64,000 nucleotides of DNA. It comes from Antedon mediterranea (lineage: Eukaryota; Echinodermata; Crinoidea; Comatulida; Antedonidae). This document shows, in pieces, positions 47,918 through 60,291 of the stretch (its first letter is position 1; each line of letters opens with the position of its first letter). The DNA is taken from NCBI RefSeq assembly GCF_964355755.1, contig NC_092674.1, positions 10,299,001-10,363,000 on the forward strand. Direction: 5' to 3'. Below the pieces are notes generated by a model. It was not told the origin of the DNA. It was given only the letters and a program-made list of their open reading frames with translations, and searched no databases. Both the position numbers and the translations under genes were made by a program.

Positions 47918-48520
47918 GATTGAACAATTAAATAAACAATTAAATTTAATCTACAATTGTATTACTGTACAAATCCATCGAAGAGTATTGTGATATCAAT
48001 ATCACATGGTAACAGTAAACAAATCGGGAGCAATCAATCTTTATCTCCTACCATATACAACCTGTTCACACACACAGCATTCAAACAAATAGTATATCCT
48101 TTATGTCTGTGTAACAAATGCTGTGCAAATGCATACAATCTAATGCATCACTAACATGTTTTTTTTCTTAATATATATGATCCATTATTTTATATCAACT
48201 AGACAAGTCTCATCAATCCGAATAAGGTGTTAAAAGTTACAAATCGCTTTAAAAATTCCACATAGTATTTCCAAAAAAATGTCAACAATAGAATACACTA
48301 AAAAAATCCAAGAAAACTATTATGGATATGGTTAATACAAACGGATGCTCAGGTCGTTCTAAGCATAATATGCTTTTCATTTGGCGGTTCAGCGAACACT
48401 AGCATAAACACAAAGCTAGTAAGCCTATTGCACACGTTCTCCTGCTGGTGACGTCATGAAATCAGGAAAACCCTCAAGGCAATCCATAAAGCACAAGTCA
48501 CCGGGTCAGTGTGGAAGCAA
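47918..48520 (-). promoter_or_regulatory. putative AFF 5' UTR and promoter region
   Basis: This lies directly upstream of the start exon. It contains a perfect CRE palindrome TGACGTCA (48449-48456), which CREB/ATF-family factors bind, and a TTTGGCGG word near 48380 resembling an E2F half-site. Local GC is higher (about 48340-48510) than in the surrounding DNA. The cap site is not identifiable from sequence. Confidence 0.4.
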
Positions 48521-48856
48521 TTGAAGTGAAAACTGGTTAGGTAACTTGATAAGAGATATTTAATGTGACAGACACAATGTAAAAGATTTAAAATGTGTCA
48601 AACGTTTCAATTTTTACTCTTAGTGCTAACTCAAATTTCATTTAGTGTTTAATAATTATGGCAACTCAGTCTCCTTTGATAAAATGTTTGATTTTAACAA
48701 AATAATTTGATTTTTCAAAATGTCACAATATTATAGACATCTGTCATTTATGTATGAAAGTATTACAAAGGTTAGGAAATACACTTTAAGATTTTGATCC
48801 ATTTGCCATGTTCTATAGGCTATAAATCACACATTAGTTTTAGCTTTATAAACGAC

Positions 48857-48890
48857 AAGACAATTTTTAATATTTATTAAAAATTGTCTT
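48857..48890. repeat. inverted repeat, 16-bp arms, 2-nt spacer
   Basis: AAGACAATTTTTAATA (48857-48872) and TATTAAAAATTGTCTT (48875-48890) are exact reverse complements around TT. Confidence 0.9.
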
Positions 48891-49566
48891 TTTTTTTGTT
48901 TTGTAAGACAATTGACTACTGGGATTTGAAATTCAAAAGATTGAGGTTTTCAATAAGAATAAGATCAAGGTGTTCAATATATATTAGAGCATCTACATGT
49001 TTGTAGTTCGTAGAGGAAAATCTACAGCAGAAAAAATGCAGTCCCAACCGTAAAAAAATACAATAATAAATAAAAATAAAACAATTTGAAATGGCATCTA
49101 TAATATTGGTTTAGTTTAAATTACAAAAATGTTTCCAAATTTGGGATAAAGTTACAATCTGATTCGGTAGAATATTTACATGAGTAATATTCTAGATTTA
49201 ATTTTAAGCATATTTTTTAACAGCTGTTCATATTTAAAAAAAAAAACATTTTTTAACTTAAAAATTCTAAGAAAATCATTAACTTTTCAGACACCCTAGA
49301 GAAAATAATTACAGTTAAACTTTGCAAAGCTATGTAAATTTCTAGGAAACAAACTCCTGAATTCAAAGAATAAAGTGTAATTAATCAAGTGTCAAAAGAT
49401 TGATGTCAATTGGAGTGACAAATATATGCGACAGTGTATTTAGCTGTCCTAAGACCAGTTTATAAACAATTACAGTGCTATATCTTTCTATCCTATCAAG
49501 TATGTTAATCGATAATATAAAACAAGTACTAAACTGTTAGTTTGCATCTACTTGTTTTTTTCTATC

Positions 49567-50460
49567 TATGGGTCTGTTTCTGCTGAAAAAATCAAAATAA
49601 TCGATTTTTTCCAGTCACCGCAAACCACAAAAATAATCGCGTTGCAATTGAAAATTGCTACGACTTTAATCGGTTATTCAGGTAATCGGTTTTTAAAATC
49701 ACGTCATCATTCCCCCACAGCGCAGTTCAAGTTATGAAAGGCCGATGAGAGTTGGTTTGTTTACATCCTATCGCTGCCTAAAACTCTCACATGTAGGATT
49801 AAAAATTACTCTTACGTAAAGCTTTATTATTTCTAAAATAAACATCTAGGCCTACTACCGATGATGTTATATTAATAAGGACACGTCGGCGAAAAAGGTT
49901 CGTTTCGCCGTTCGTTGGTTCTACCTTCGGCCTGCTAGGCCTAGAGGCTATTATATTTCTACCGAAACAAGTCAACAGACAACAGGCCTACTAACAAATG
50001 ACATGTAAAACATCGTTAGCCTGAACTGGTGGTATGTAACGGGTGTACTTGTAACACAGAATCCCGGAGTCTCTCGGTATAATTCTCCCCCACAAAATAA
50101 TAAAAATCAAATGTTTAACATTTGATTTTTATTCGGTCTACATCGCGATCGTGGTTTTGCAGATCGTCGTCGATATCGCGCAAATAAACAGCATGCTTTG
50201 TGACGTGAATAAGTTTGTCATACTCTAGAGGTCAAAGTGAGGTCAATAATCGCTATTTGTGTTGCAGCTCAAAACTGCTCCGCAATAATCGGTTAAAACA
50301 AGAAATAATCGATTAAAACACGCAATGGATTGAGTGTTTTTAATCGGTTATTTTTAATCGGTTATTTTATTTTGCGCCGTTTCTGCTGCCCAAAAATAAT
50401 CGATTAAAAAAATAAACGGTTAATAATCGATTATTTCTGCTCAGCAGAAACAGGCCCTAT
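49567..50460. mobile_element. 888-bp Harbinger-like TIR element with TAT target duplication
   Basis: GGGTCTGTTTCTGCTG at 49570 and, reverse complemented, GGGCCTGTTTCTGCTG at the right end (50442-50457) are 15/16 identical. TAT flanks both sides. GGGCCTGTTT-type ends with a 3-bp duplication are characteristic of PIF/Harbinger transposons. The subterminal parts are filled with AATCGATTATT/AATCGGTTATT words in both orientations. No transposase frame is present, so it is non-autonomous. Confidence 0.75.
50099..50133. repeat. perfect inverted repeat, 17-bp arms, 1-nt spacer, inside the Harbinger-like element
   Basis: AATAAAAATCAAATGTT (50099-50115) and AACATTTGATTTTTATT (50117-50133) flank a single T near the middle of the element. 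Confidence 0.92.
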
Positions 50461-50691
50461 GATCGCCGGCATTCACAATAAATATTTTAAAATAAATTAA
50501 ATACTGTACATCATTTGTGATTATTTAATAAATACATCATCATTGTTTATTTGATTTATAGTTTATTAGTTATGATTTTATCCATCTATACCTGTATATT
50601 AACAATGTTGTTTTTTATTTTATTTTTAAAATATAAATTACTAGAATGCTTTTTTAAACAGACCATACTGTTTATATTTTATTATTATATA

Positions 50692-50925
50692 TTCATGTCA
50701 CAGTACTATAGCTACTATTACTGTACATAATATATGTTATTCATGTCACAGTACTAGCTACTATTACTGTACATAATATATGTTATTCATGTCACAGTAC
50801 TAGCTACTATTACTGTACATAATATATGTTATTCATGTCACAGTACTAGCTACTATTACTGTACATAATATATGTTATTCATGTCACAGTACTAGCTACT
50901 ATTACTGTACATAATATATGTTTAA
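50692..50925. repeat. 46-bp tandem array, five copies
   Basis: The unit contains GTCACAGTACTAGCTACTAT, TACTGTACATAATATATG and TTATTCAT. Copies are nearly identical; the first carries an extra TA (AGTACTATAGC). Each unit includes the palindromic words AGTACT and TGTACA. Confidence 0.95.
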
Positions 50926-52654
50926 AACATTATGAAAAGAAATGTCTATAATTATGTACAATTATGCCTTTAATATTTCAAAGTTTTAAAATGGATTCAA
51001 TAAAAATATAAAATAATTTATTTTAAATTATGATTAGATTTTCAATTTAAGATTACAAAAATAATTATTATTTTGATGTATGCTGTTGAACTTCAATCAT
51101 TAGTACTTTGGTAATTTCATATTTTTATAAAAATTTAAACGTATTAATTGTAACATCCAATATTGAGGAGGAAGGGGTCAACAAGTTAAGGATACGGGTA
51201 TCATTATTATATCTAAAAGTTAGCAAGTGAGTACTTGGTTACAATTTGAATTTTTTTTATAGAACAACTAAAATGAATTTAAAAAAAAAAACCTTCAGGG
51301 ATATTTTAATATTTATTATAAATAAAATCATCAGCAGGAAAGTTTTTAGTGAAAATTAAAGAGGCTGTATCAACAGAGTCTACTGTATATTTTATATAAA
51401 ATAGTGTTACAGTAGATCATAGAGGGCAGTATTTAAACATTTCTGGCAATAAATAATGATTTGTTTTTACTTGTTAACTTTTATCATTATAGATGCGTCT
51501 TCCTACTTAAAAAGCTACGTAGGCCTATAATCAGAGAGGTACAGTATGGGTGTAAAATAACCTTAAATATTAGGAAAACAAAACTTTATGGAAACCTTTG
51601 TTTTGAATATACAGTAAAAAACATCAATAATACAGTAACATTTATAAAAAAAATCAATTACCTCATTTTCTTGAGCTTTTTGTATTTTTTCACCCTACAA
51701 ATAATGCAGAAAAAAAGAAATTAATTATATAAGTACAGTCTCAAATAATTACAGATTGGTGTCATCAATCATTCTAAATTAGTAACAATTAGAAATATCT
51801 ATTCCAGGGGTTTTCCCTGATCGTACTAGCGTCAAAACATGGCGTGGTGGCCTTCAGTTTTTATGACGCACCAAGCAACACTGTGTCAAGTTGGAAAATC
51901 ATCATTGTGCATGCTCAGTAACATGCACATGTGCTATATAATGACAGTTTAACTACTGAACTTTTATTTACTACAACAATTTTTTAACAAGACAACTAAA
52001 ATTAATTATAGCAATTATTATACTTATATTTTTTTAGTGATCAGAGTAGGAGTTTGCAAAATAGAAACTGTTTCAACAAGTGAACATGAATTTTGTGTTT
52101 TTTGTTGATTTCTACTAATGCTTTTTTCTAAGAATATTGTCTAAAACAAACAAATGGTTTTATCGACCCTACATCTCCATGGTTAAGGTACAGTACTTAT
52201 AAACATTAACATCATTAAATACCATTAGGACAGTACAATAATGGGAACATTAGTAAGTCAAACATTGCACGCATAATGGCAACATATACAATACATTACC
52301 TGATGATAAACCCTATTCATTAGCAGTTCAATTTGCGTACCAACTACTGATAAAAAGTCATATTACATTGACACAAAGGCCTCGACACTGATTGCTTAAT
52401 TGGAAAATGGAGCTAGGGGCAATTACACATGCTAGATTACTGTACAAACAATCAGAAAATAGCACAGTTTATAGCCTGTAAACATGACAAAGCTGTTACT
52501 AAAGGGACATGAATATGAAAATGTTTTGCCATAATTATCATCATCATTTTATGTCAACAGGTTTTAACGAATTCTTTTTTTTTAAATGAAGGAACAATAT
52601 CTAAAGAATTATTAAATTTAATCAAGATGTATTGTCTCACAACATAAAATATTT

Positions 52655-53125
52655 ATATCACAGTAGAACCTCTATTATCGGGACACGTTGATTGATTGAA
52701 ATATATATTTATACTGGGTAACCTCTTCAGTCAAAGAGTGGTCTCCCAGAGGGCCCAGTTGGTGATCAGTGGCTGTGATGTACTAGTACACCAGGGTAAT
52801 ACCTACTCGTCTCGAAAGATGTACTAGGTTCTTTAAAGTGCACACGAGCTAGATGTGTACACTGGACCTACGGTTTATAGTCCTTATCCGAGAAGACTCA
52901 TTCTACCACTAGAACCATGGAGTGAGTGAGCCTCGAACCCCTGCCGATGTTATGGCTACGTAATTACGGTTCCACTGTCTTAACCGCTCGGCCACTCACT
53001 CAATTCTCGTTCATGCTTATAACAATGCGTCTTCTTAATAGGGATGTCCCTTAAACAGAGTTTGGTGGTAAAAATGGTGGTGTAAAAATACAAACATATT
53101 GTCCTTTGTTTGTTTCACAGGAGGG
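52655..53125. mobile_element. pogo/Tigger-like MITE interrupted by a SINE
   Basis: The left part starts CACAGTAGAACCTCTATTAT, then CGGGACACGTTG. The right part resumes after the SINE with TCTTCTTAATAGGGATGTCC, TTAAACAGAG and TTGTCCTTTGTTTGTTTCAC. Rejoined, the pieces follow the family order, which implies the SINE is the younger insertion. Confidence 0.6.
52716..53002 (-). mobile_element. tRNA-derived SINE, copy 1 (best preserved)
   Basis: On the minus strand it opens GTGAGTGGCCGAGCGGTTAA (box A), continues with an extended middle as in class II tRNAs, and has box B GGTTCGAGGCTCACTCAC. This is a Ser/Leu-type tRNA head without a proper anticodon arm. The body follows: TAGGTCCAGTGTACACATC, TAGCTCGTGTGCAC, TTTAAAGAACCTAGTACATC and TTTCGAGACGAGTAGG. 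The GTGCAC...AAAGAACC...CGAGTAGG body recalls conserved SINE central domains seen in marine invertebrates, but I cannot assign the superfamily. Confidence 0.8.
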
Positions 53126-54118
53126 ATTAAACTGTATTTAAAAAAAGATAAAAACAGTATGATTTTTCTGACTTTTTTAAAAACTACGAAAGAATATGCA
53201 AACGACTGTTGACGAGAACCGATACAATCCCATCAATTCTACTAGTAGATCATGCATTGAATGAAGGCCATTATAAATTGCTACTAACTAAATCAATTGA
53301 TTGAAAGTTAGATAAATAATTATATTTTAACCTGAAGACATAAAAATAATTGCATTGTATGTAAAAATTGCCAAAAATTGGGACGAATGCCAATTCAACT
53401 TAACTAAAAAAAAAATCTTACAAAATTGCCAAAAATTTTTAGTTAGGTACGAAGGTGTGAAACCGTTTTCCATGTTACAATGATGTGTAACATAGTGGTA
53501 TACATAATTCTGCGCATATGCGCGTATCTTTCTATTAATGAGTTTTTTAAAGCATTTTAACATCACACCAAAACAAACTAGAATGTGAAAGCAGTGACAA
53601 TTATATTGTAGTGTAATTGTGAATCAAGTATTAGCTGAATTTGACTGTAGTATCATAATTATTTATTTTTAATCTATCAAATATTGATAATAATTAATCA
53701 ATAAAGTATCTATAATCATTTTCTTGCCTAATCCTTTCATAAATCAATTTGAATACGTCTAGAACTATACTGGTTTTTTTAATGATTCCACGTTGATAAT
53801 CTCAAGACAAAAGTCGTCTGGCCACAGGCTGCCGTTGTTGCTTTTAACCAGGATATGATCATACTAATTAGATCCTACGCTGTAGAAAATGACCAAGACT
53901 TAAACAAGGTCAAGAAATACTTGGCAAATATATATATAATACCTTTCATGGAATTTAAACATAGACGTGCGAATCAACCATGTAAAACCATCTTTAAAGA
54001 TTTACTGTATTTGTATATTTTAAATCTTAATTTTTGTTTTATTCTATAGCATAATGAGTATTGCCACAGAGGCATGTATACAGTACAACATTATTTTTAA
54101 ATTAACTTAATTTTTTTT

Positions 54119-55268
54119 TTACTTCTGTGTGTCCATGTGTGTGTACAATCAGAATTTGATTATACTACAAAATAAAACCCCCTTTTTTCTAATAAAACCC
54201 CCCTTTTTTCTTTGTTATATTTTTCAAACTATAGAATTAAAGGTTGGATTATAATTGGATTGTTTTATAAAATTTATACTAAAGTCTTTTCTGTCCAAAT
54301 TTAGGAAGTAGGATTATATTCGAAAATGGAATTGGAATAGTATTACTATTATTTTTGTGAGAAAGAAAAGTCTACACCGTATGTAAACAATTTCAAACCA
54401 ATAAAACCTAAAAATATAAAGTATACTAAAATTTAGATTTCATTTCATCGTTCATTATAGGTACTTAACAATTTAATTCCATTGTGATATCGTTAATTTT
54501 TATATTGTACCATATGACTACACATATGTGACTACACAGCTATTGAGTCTAAAAGTCAATATCTGTATGCTCATAATTATGTTCCTCAGCATGACTTCAG
54601 ATTCAGATTTAAATTAATTTAATGCCAATTTAAAATGAAAATATTATGATTATATTTTCAATATTAAGTTCTAAAATGTTTATAAATAAAATTATTACTG
54701 CTATATAAAAAATATTTTTAAAACCATCAATATTATTATTACCAACATATAAGAACATAATATACTTATAATACTATAAACATTACTTTATACTGGTTCC
54801 AATAATTCGTTAAAATATGCAAAAAAAATATATTCTTAACACTTCAAAAACATATGGTCAACACCACCAATCAACAAAAACCTATTTTTTTCCTTAATAT
54901 CTACTTTGTGTATAATAAACACATGACATTTATTTACATGCCCACGTAACGGTTTCAGGTTTAAATAACAGCACTTTAGTTGCCAATCAATCCTTCATTT
55001 TATTTTAGCCAAGTAATTAAACTCATGTTCAAATGTCAACAAATCACGCAGACGATCACCTACGCGCCTGCTCACTGTGAAACGCACTAAACACTCTAAT
55101 GGAGAACATTAGACTAAATATTACTATATATGAATGTCAGTAACCGCAAGTGCAGTGGGTTTTACTTCTGTCTGTCTGTCCATATGTGTGTACAATCAGA
55201 ATTTGATTATACTACAGAATAAAACCCCCTATTTTTGCTTTGGTATACTTTTCAAACTATAGAATAAC
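54119..55268. repeat. pair of ~110-bp direct repeats about 1 kb apart
   Basis: 54119-54236 and 55161-55268 share ACTTCTGTNTGTCC, GTGTGTACAATCAGAATTTG, ATTATACTAC, AATAAAACCCCC and TTTTTCAAACTATAGAAT with small differences (the first copy has an internal AATAAAACCCCC duplication). The DNA between shows no LTR-element genes, so they are more likely two copies of one dispersed repeat. Confidence 0.8.
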
Positions 55269-55637
55269 GCCATAAAAATATGTATTATAGGGCTCCTAGT
55301 TTAATATGTTAGAAATTGTTCCTCTTTTGTGGGAAAAAAGGAATTTTTCCCCTACCAACTCCCTATTTAAAATGATAAAGGATGGAATAAATAATGAAGG
55401 AGGAATGAATAAAAAGGATTTGTTTTGGACACACCTTGAAATGTTCAGGCCCAAATCAAACATGCTTTTCCACCACCAGTAATGAACTATCTTAAGCACA
55501 ACATACACATGTGTTCTTTTAAAATTTTATTCTCAATTTTGCAAAACAAAAAACTTTACCAAGTATACCTACAGTACATATTTCCAATGAATGCGGACAG
55601 TGTAATGATATTCCTTATATAAAACAAGCTAACCTGT

Positions 55638-56511
55638 CAGTCGCGGATCTACAGTAGGGGGGTGAATAGGGTGGCCAGCCAACCCCCCTTAATTCTAAAA
55701 AAAAAAAAAAAAAAGATGCAACCTACCCGCGATTGACCGTCGCTAGTTGTGGATTAATCTTTTAATTAAGAAGAGTTAGCCTAGGCCTAGCTAGGACCTA
55801 CTAGAGCTGCTAGGGTTAGCATTAATAGTTGTGTAAATAGGCCTACACAGTGAAAGAGCTAAGAGTTCAATTACTATTATGAATTCAAGAGTTTAAAAAG
55901 AAAACGCGATTTAAAATCTTCAGAAAATACCCACAACTGAGTTATTTTCAAAACGCACGCACTCCTAAACTACCAGCGTCACGTTGTCTAGCTCGCTCAT
56001 CGTGTGAATACTGACATGGTGTTCTTTTATTATTTTATAGGCATAAAATAAACATAAAATGTTTTGTATGTACACAGGACGGCCGAAAAAAAGTATGTGG
56101 TGTATTTGTTGTTTTTTGATTTGTGTTATAGACACGGCGATTACTGCAATCATTGTATACCAAATTACATTGAGTTATTCACCCGGTTGTAGGGTATATA
56201 TCTCTGAGGTTAACAGATCACCAAAACACGGTACACAACACATGCACTATCGAGGCATTTTCGGAGTACCGCATTTACCAAATGTTAATTTTGTTTGAAG
56301 GTTTTTCGATCAAAGTTTATTATTAGTTCGTTGAAAAAGATCCGTACAGTATTTAGGAAGAATTTCTTTAAATTTACATTATGTAACATTTGTTATTAAG
56401 TGTGATGGAAACAGTTTCTCTAGCCTATTAAACAGTGTATATTTTTTCAAAAATTTTCGGAGCCTCGGGAGGGGGGGCCTCCCCCCTCATCAGATCCTAG
56501 ATCCGCCACTG
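55638..56511. mobile_element. 874-bp hAT-like non-autonomous element
   Basis: The left end CAGTCGCGGATCTACAG and right end (reverse complement) CAGTGGCGGATCTAGGATC match at 13 of the first 14 bases. CAGTGGCGGATC-type ends are widespread in animal hAT transposons. Subterminal regions are G-rich on the left (AGTAGGGGGGTG) and C-rich on the right. I could not match an 8-bp target duplication (TAACCTGT left, CTTGTAGT right). The internal 79-codon frame at 56059-56298 has no transposase features. Confidence 0.8.
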
Positions 56512-58299
56512 CTTGTAGTGTAAACTAATGTATTACTACAACAGACTGATTAGTTACTGTATATGGCATTACGCTTACGGTAATGTAACAGTCTGATAGT
56601 TATATGGCTAGCTTGATGTAACTGGTGGTGTCTGCTATTGTCAAGCTAGGATTAAGTGCTAGAAGTATAAAAGATTAAAACAATACACTCAGCTGTACAG
56701 TAGTTAAGCCATACAGTATATATTTTTACGCAAGATTAAAAACACTCTTTGAAACAACAAAATTATGGGTTATTTAATAGCAAAAAAATTATGGAAAACA
56801 GAACTATTACTATAGTGCTGCAATGTAGCTAGGATAATCTTATTTATCCATAGTGGACGTGATATAAAAAGCTAAATGAGTGGGTGGTATTGAAAAAAAA
56901 CTATATTTAAGTAACCAGGTGTTTCTTGGGTGGGTGCTGTCTAGCAATTAGGCCATTTGGGTGGAAGCTTTAAAACAGGCTTTTAAAAACTTTGAAGGTG
57001 GGTGTCTCTACCCACCTCTAAACATAATTACATCCATGGATGCATGATTAACTACACCCTGGCTTAACATTTTTTAATAAAAACAAAATTAGATCATTTT
57101 GAGGGTGAAACCGACAAATTTGATACTGCAATTAAATAAAAAATGACATGACATTTGGCAACTTTAGAATAACATTTTTCAAAAATTATGGAGAAAAAAT
57201 ACATATAAATTGAAAGACATACAGTACAGTAGATATGGTAGTGTTTTGTAACTTTAATCTACCATTAAAGTAGTACTGTACTGTAAATACATGTTACAAC
57301 TTCAAATAAAAAATATTTCTATAAAGGAAGTACTACACACACGACAAATTTGCATTTAGTAGATATTGAGATAGTATTATAGAAACCGAAAGCATGTTTT
57401 GGTTGAGATTCAACGATATTAATTAAATAAGTACAAGTACATATTTAACATATTAGACGCATATTAGACACATCAAAATGCTCTCTGAGGGAGCCCTGTT
57501 CTCTTTTACAGTTGTTGCCTAGCTTTTAAAAAGTAGGAAATGGATTTTCTAGATTATCATGAATTTTAGATTCAATAATTCAAGCTTAAGTTCTTTAACT
57601 AGAACTTCAATAAAAAAAAATTCCAATATAATAGACCCATGTGGCCTGACTACAAAATTCGGCAAAAAAATAGGGTATGGGGTTAATATAATCTTATATT
57701 TCATATTGACAAATCAATGTTTTATAGCAAGAAAAATATAGTATATTTAGGAAAACTTTTATTATTTTAATGTATGCAACATAATATAGGGTGAAAGGTC
57801 AAATTATGTCATTGAACTAGTGACCTCATGATTTATAATCATATCCGCAAGAAATAATGTAGGAATGATCATAGTAACACATGGTGAGGAATAGCACCTT
57901 TACTGGATATTAATAAGCATTATTTAAGACGCAATGACAAATGCTTGCTTTCTAAACCACAGTGAGTTGGCATGTCTCATCATTAGCATTCAGATGAGTA
58001 TGTGATACATAGAAAATCCAAGAAATGGATTAGGCTGTTGGGATTCTTATCGTTTGTAGTCACTTAATGGATTGATTGAACGTCAAATTAATACTGCTGT
58101 ACTTACAGTCTGCTTAATGTCGTAGGTCATTAGGGAGGCAATGGTGTGGTGTAGGCATTAAGGTCACAAGTTCAAATCAAATTAAAATAATCTTTTTGTG
58201 ATAGATAATATAATATACATGGTGACAATAAATAAAATTTCAGATTTGGACATTTCTGATACAATAATACAGGGTATCCACTTCTTCTCAATTTTTACC

Positions 58300-58697
58300 C
58301 ATCTTTTAAATCCCATCACACCATCTCAATACTTCTCCCTCTCATTTTCAATTCTTTCCACTCCCTCTTGACTCTTTCCACTGCTTCCCAGCTCTTTTCA
58401 CTCCCTCTCAACCCACACAACCAATTGCAGGCACACTCAACCTTTTTTAATCAGTCTCAACCCTCCCATCAGCTTTGTCACATCCTCTCAATCCTTCTCA
58501 CACTCTCTCAATCCCCCTCACACCCTCTCAGTCCTACTCACACCCTCTGAGTGAATCCTTCTCACACCCTCTCCATTCTCCTCACACCCTCTCAAACATA
58601 CTTCATCTCAACCTTCCACCTGTCCTATCAACCTATCCTACACTCACTCTCAACCCTCCTCACGTTATCTCAATCCTCTTCACGTCCTCACAACACT
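58300..58697. repeat. pyrimidine-rich degenerate minisatellite (~18 bp)
   Basis: Units such as CTCTCAATCCTTCTCACACC and CTCTCAGTCCTACTCACAC are repeated about 20 times with many variants. The plus strand is almost entirely C, T and A. It ends at the poly-C run. The Ser/Leu/Pro-rich frames here are artefacts. Confidence 0.9.
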
Positions 58698-58712
58698 CCC
58701 CCCCCCCCCCCC
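58698..58712 (+). repeat. poly-C run
   Basis: About 14-15 consecutive C at the right edge of the CT-rich minisatellite, followed by ACACATAC. Confidence 0.95.
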
Positions 58713-59654
58713 ACACATACTTCTTACAGATATGCGTCCGCATTCAACTAAACATTTCAATGCACACTGAACTCTCTCATAACTTAAAAATCCTCTTTTA
58801 AGGCCCCACGTATTACTATAAACAGGTTTACAAGAAATAATAACTACATTTATTTGACATGTCCAATTCAAACTTTTCATAAATAAAATTATCTACTTCT
58901 ATTGTATTTTCTACCTGCTATTACTAATATGAAAAAAAAAAATACAATCTCTTCACCTATTACGAATTCATCAAATTCTGTGCAGAGTTGTAAAAAATCA
59001 TCTAAGCGTAAGAAATGATTTGGCATATTTCACAATAAAACACGTGCAAACAGCATAGAGACCGACCAATTTATCACGTAACAATCGTAATGTCCATGCA
59101 CATAAAGTTTAGAAGAGAACGCATTGCTTGTACGATGCTTAGTCATGCATGTTATGATAAAACAAAGCAGAACAGGATCATACATATCGCTACATTAAAG
59201 CCAACCGTGGCATAATTTTAATTTCATTCAGAAACCATCTATATAAGAATGGATTCATTATTATTCACTGATGCGGTAAATTAACAAATTAGATTTAGAG
59301 TATGCACTCAATCAGTTAATTCTAAAAAAAAGAATTAATTTAAAGATACAATTTGAGATCAAATATACTGTAGTGTAAATTGCTAATAAATAAATTTTAT
59401 AGCAATATGAAATTACAAAACAATAAAATATGGAAACATTCCATTTATTATAGAAGTTGACTTATTTGTACAGTACATCTGTAATTTTTGTGAAAAAAAT
59501 GAAGTGATGCTTACAGTAAATGGAGAAAAAAGTTTCTTTAGATCTTTCTCTGCTACAGTAACACTATGCCGTTTATTTTAAAATAGATTTAATTTCATTT
59601 ATTGTCAAAATGTACATTACCCAAAATTCAATGCACTCAGGCAGTCACACGTTC

Positions 59655-59770
59655 ATTGGGTATTTTTTTAAATCATTTTGAGAATGCTATTTAACCAGAG
59701 AATTGAAAATTGTCTTATTTTTGCAAAGAAATTGCTAGTAATTTATTCAGCAGCAGAAATAGACCCTTTG
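59655..59770. repeat. dispersed repeat with CAGCAGAAATAGACCC end
   Basis: Shares TTTTGAGAATGCTATTTAAC, AAGAAATTG and TAATTTATTCA with 45175-45300. It ends CAGCAGAAATAGACCC, the right-end signature of the Harbinger-like family, so it is a degraded member. Confidence 0.55.
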
Positions 59771-60291
59771 CCTAAAGTGGAGATGAAGAGACAGTAATGA
59801 ATCCCTCTAGTGATGTAAAGTATCTGTTGTAACTTATTATCAATTCATTAAGTGATTAACATGTTTATATCAACACTGTTGAATCTCTAAATAAATCTGG
59901 AATCTGCCATTATTTCAATGGGTTTAATTACTTAATTATTGATGACTGTGTCGTTTACAAAAATGACCTATTCTATTTTTAAATGTTTCTTCAAAGGTTA
60001 TAATATCCAGGATACTGAAGACAATTACAGTATAAAGCCAAGTAATTAATCAAATAATTGATTTTCAAACCTCTAAATCTTTCTGTTTACATCAATCGTC
60101 GTCTTACTACTTTATATATTTTTAGCTACTTGTTTTAATAAAATTACGAATTCTATTCAAAAGCAATCATAATCTTTTAAGAAATAATATAATAAAACTA
60201 TTAAGTGCTATTGTACTTTACTACAGTGTAGGCCTTTAAAAACATTATAATATTCTAACATTATTAATTATTTAAGGATGGCACTCATCTA

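Noticed and set aside
48001-48154. 65-codon frame next to the AFF start exon
   Set aside because: Plus strand, in the presumed promoter/5' UTR of AFF, with no family signature.
54119-55268. LTR retrotransposon
   Set aside because: Direct repeats are short and diverged, lack TG...CA ends, and no gag/pol coding lies between.
56059-56298. 79-codon frame inside the hAT-like element as a transposase
   Set aside because: Too short, no BED finger or hATC dimerisation signature.
58368-58801. Ser/Pro/Leu-rich frames
   Set aside because: Pyrimidine-rich minisatellite lacks purine-containing stop codons, so frames stay open.
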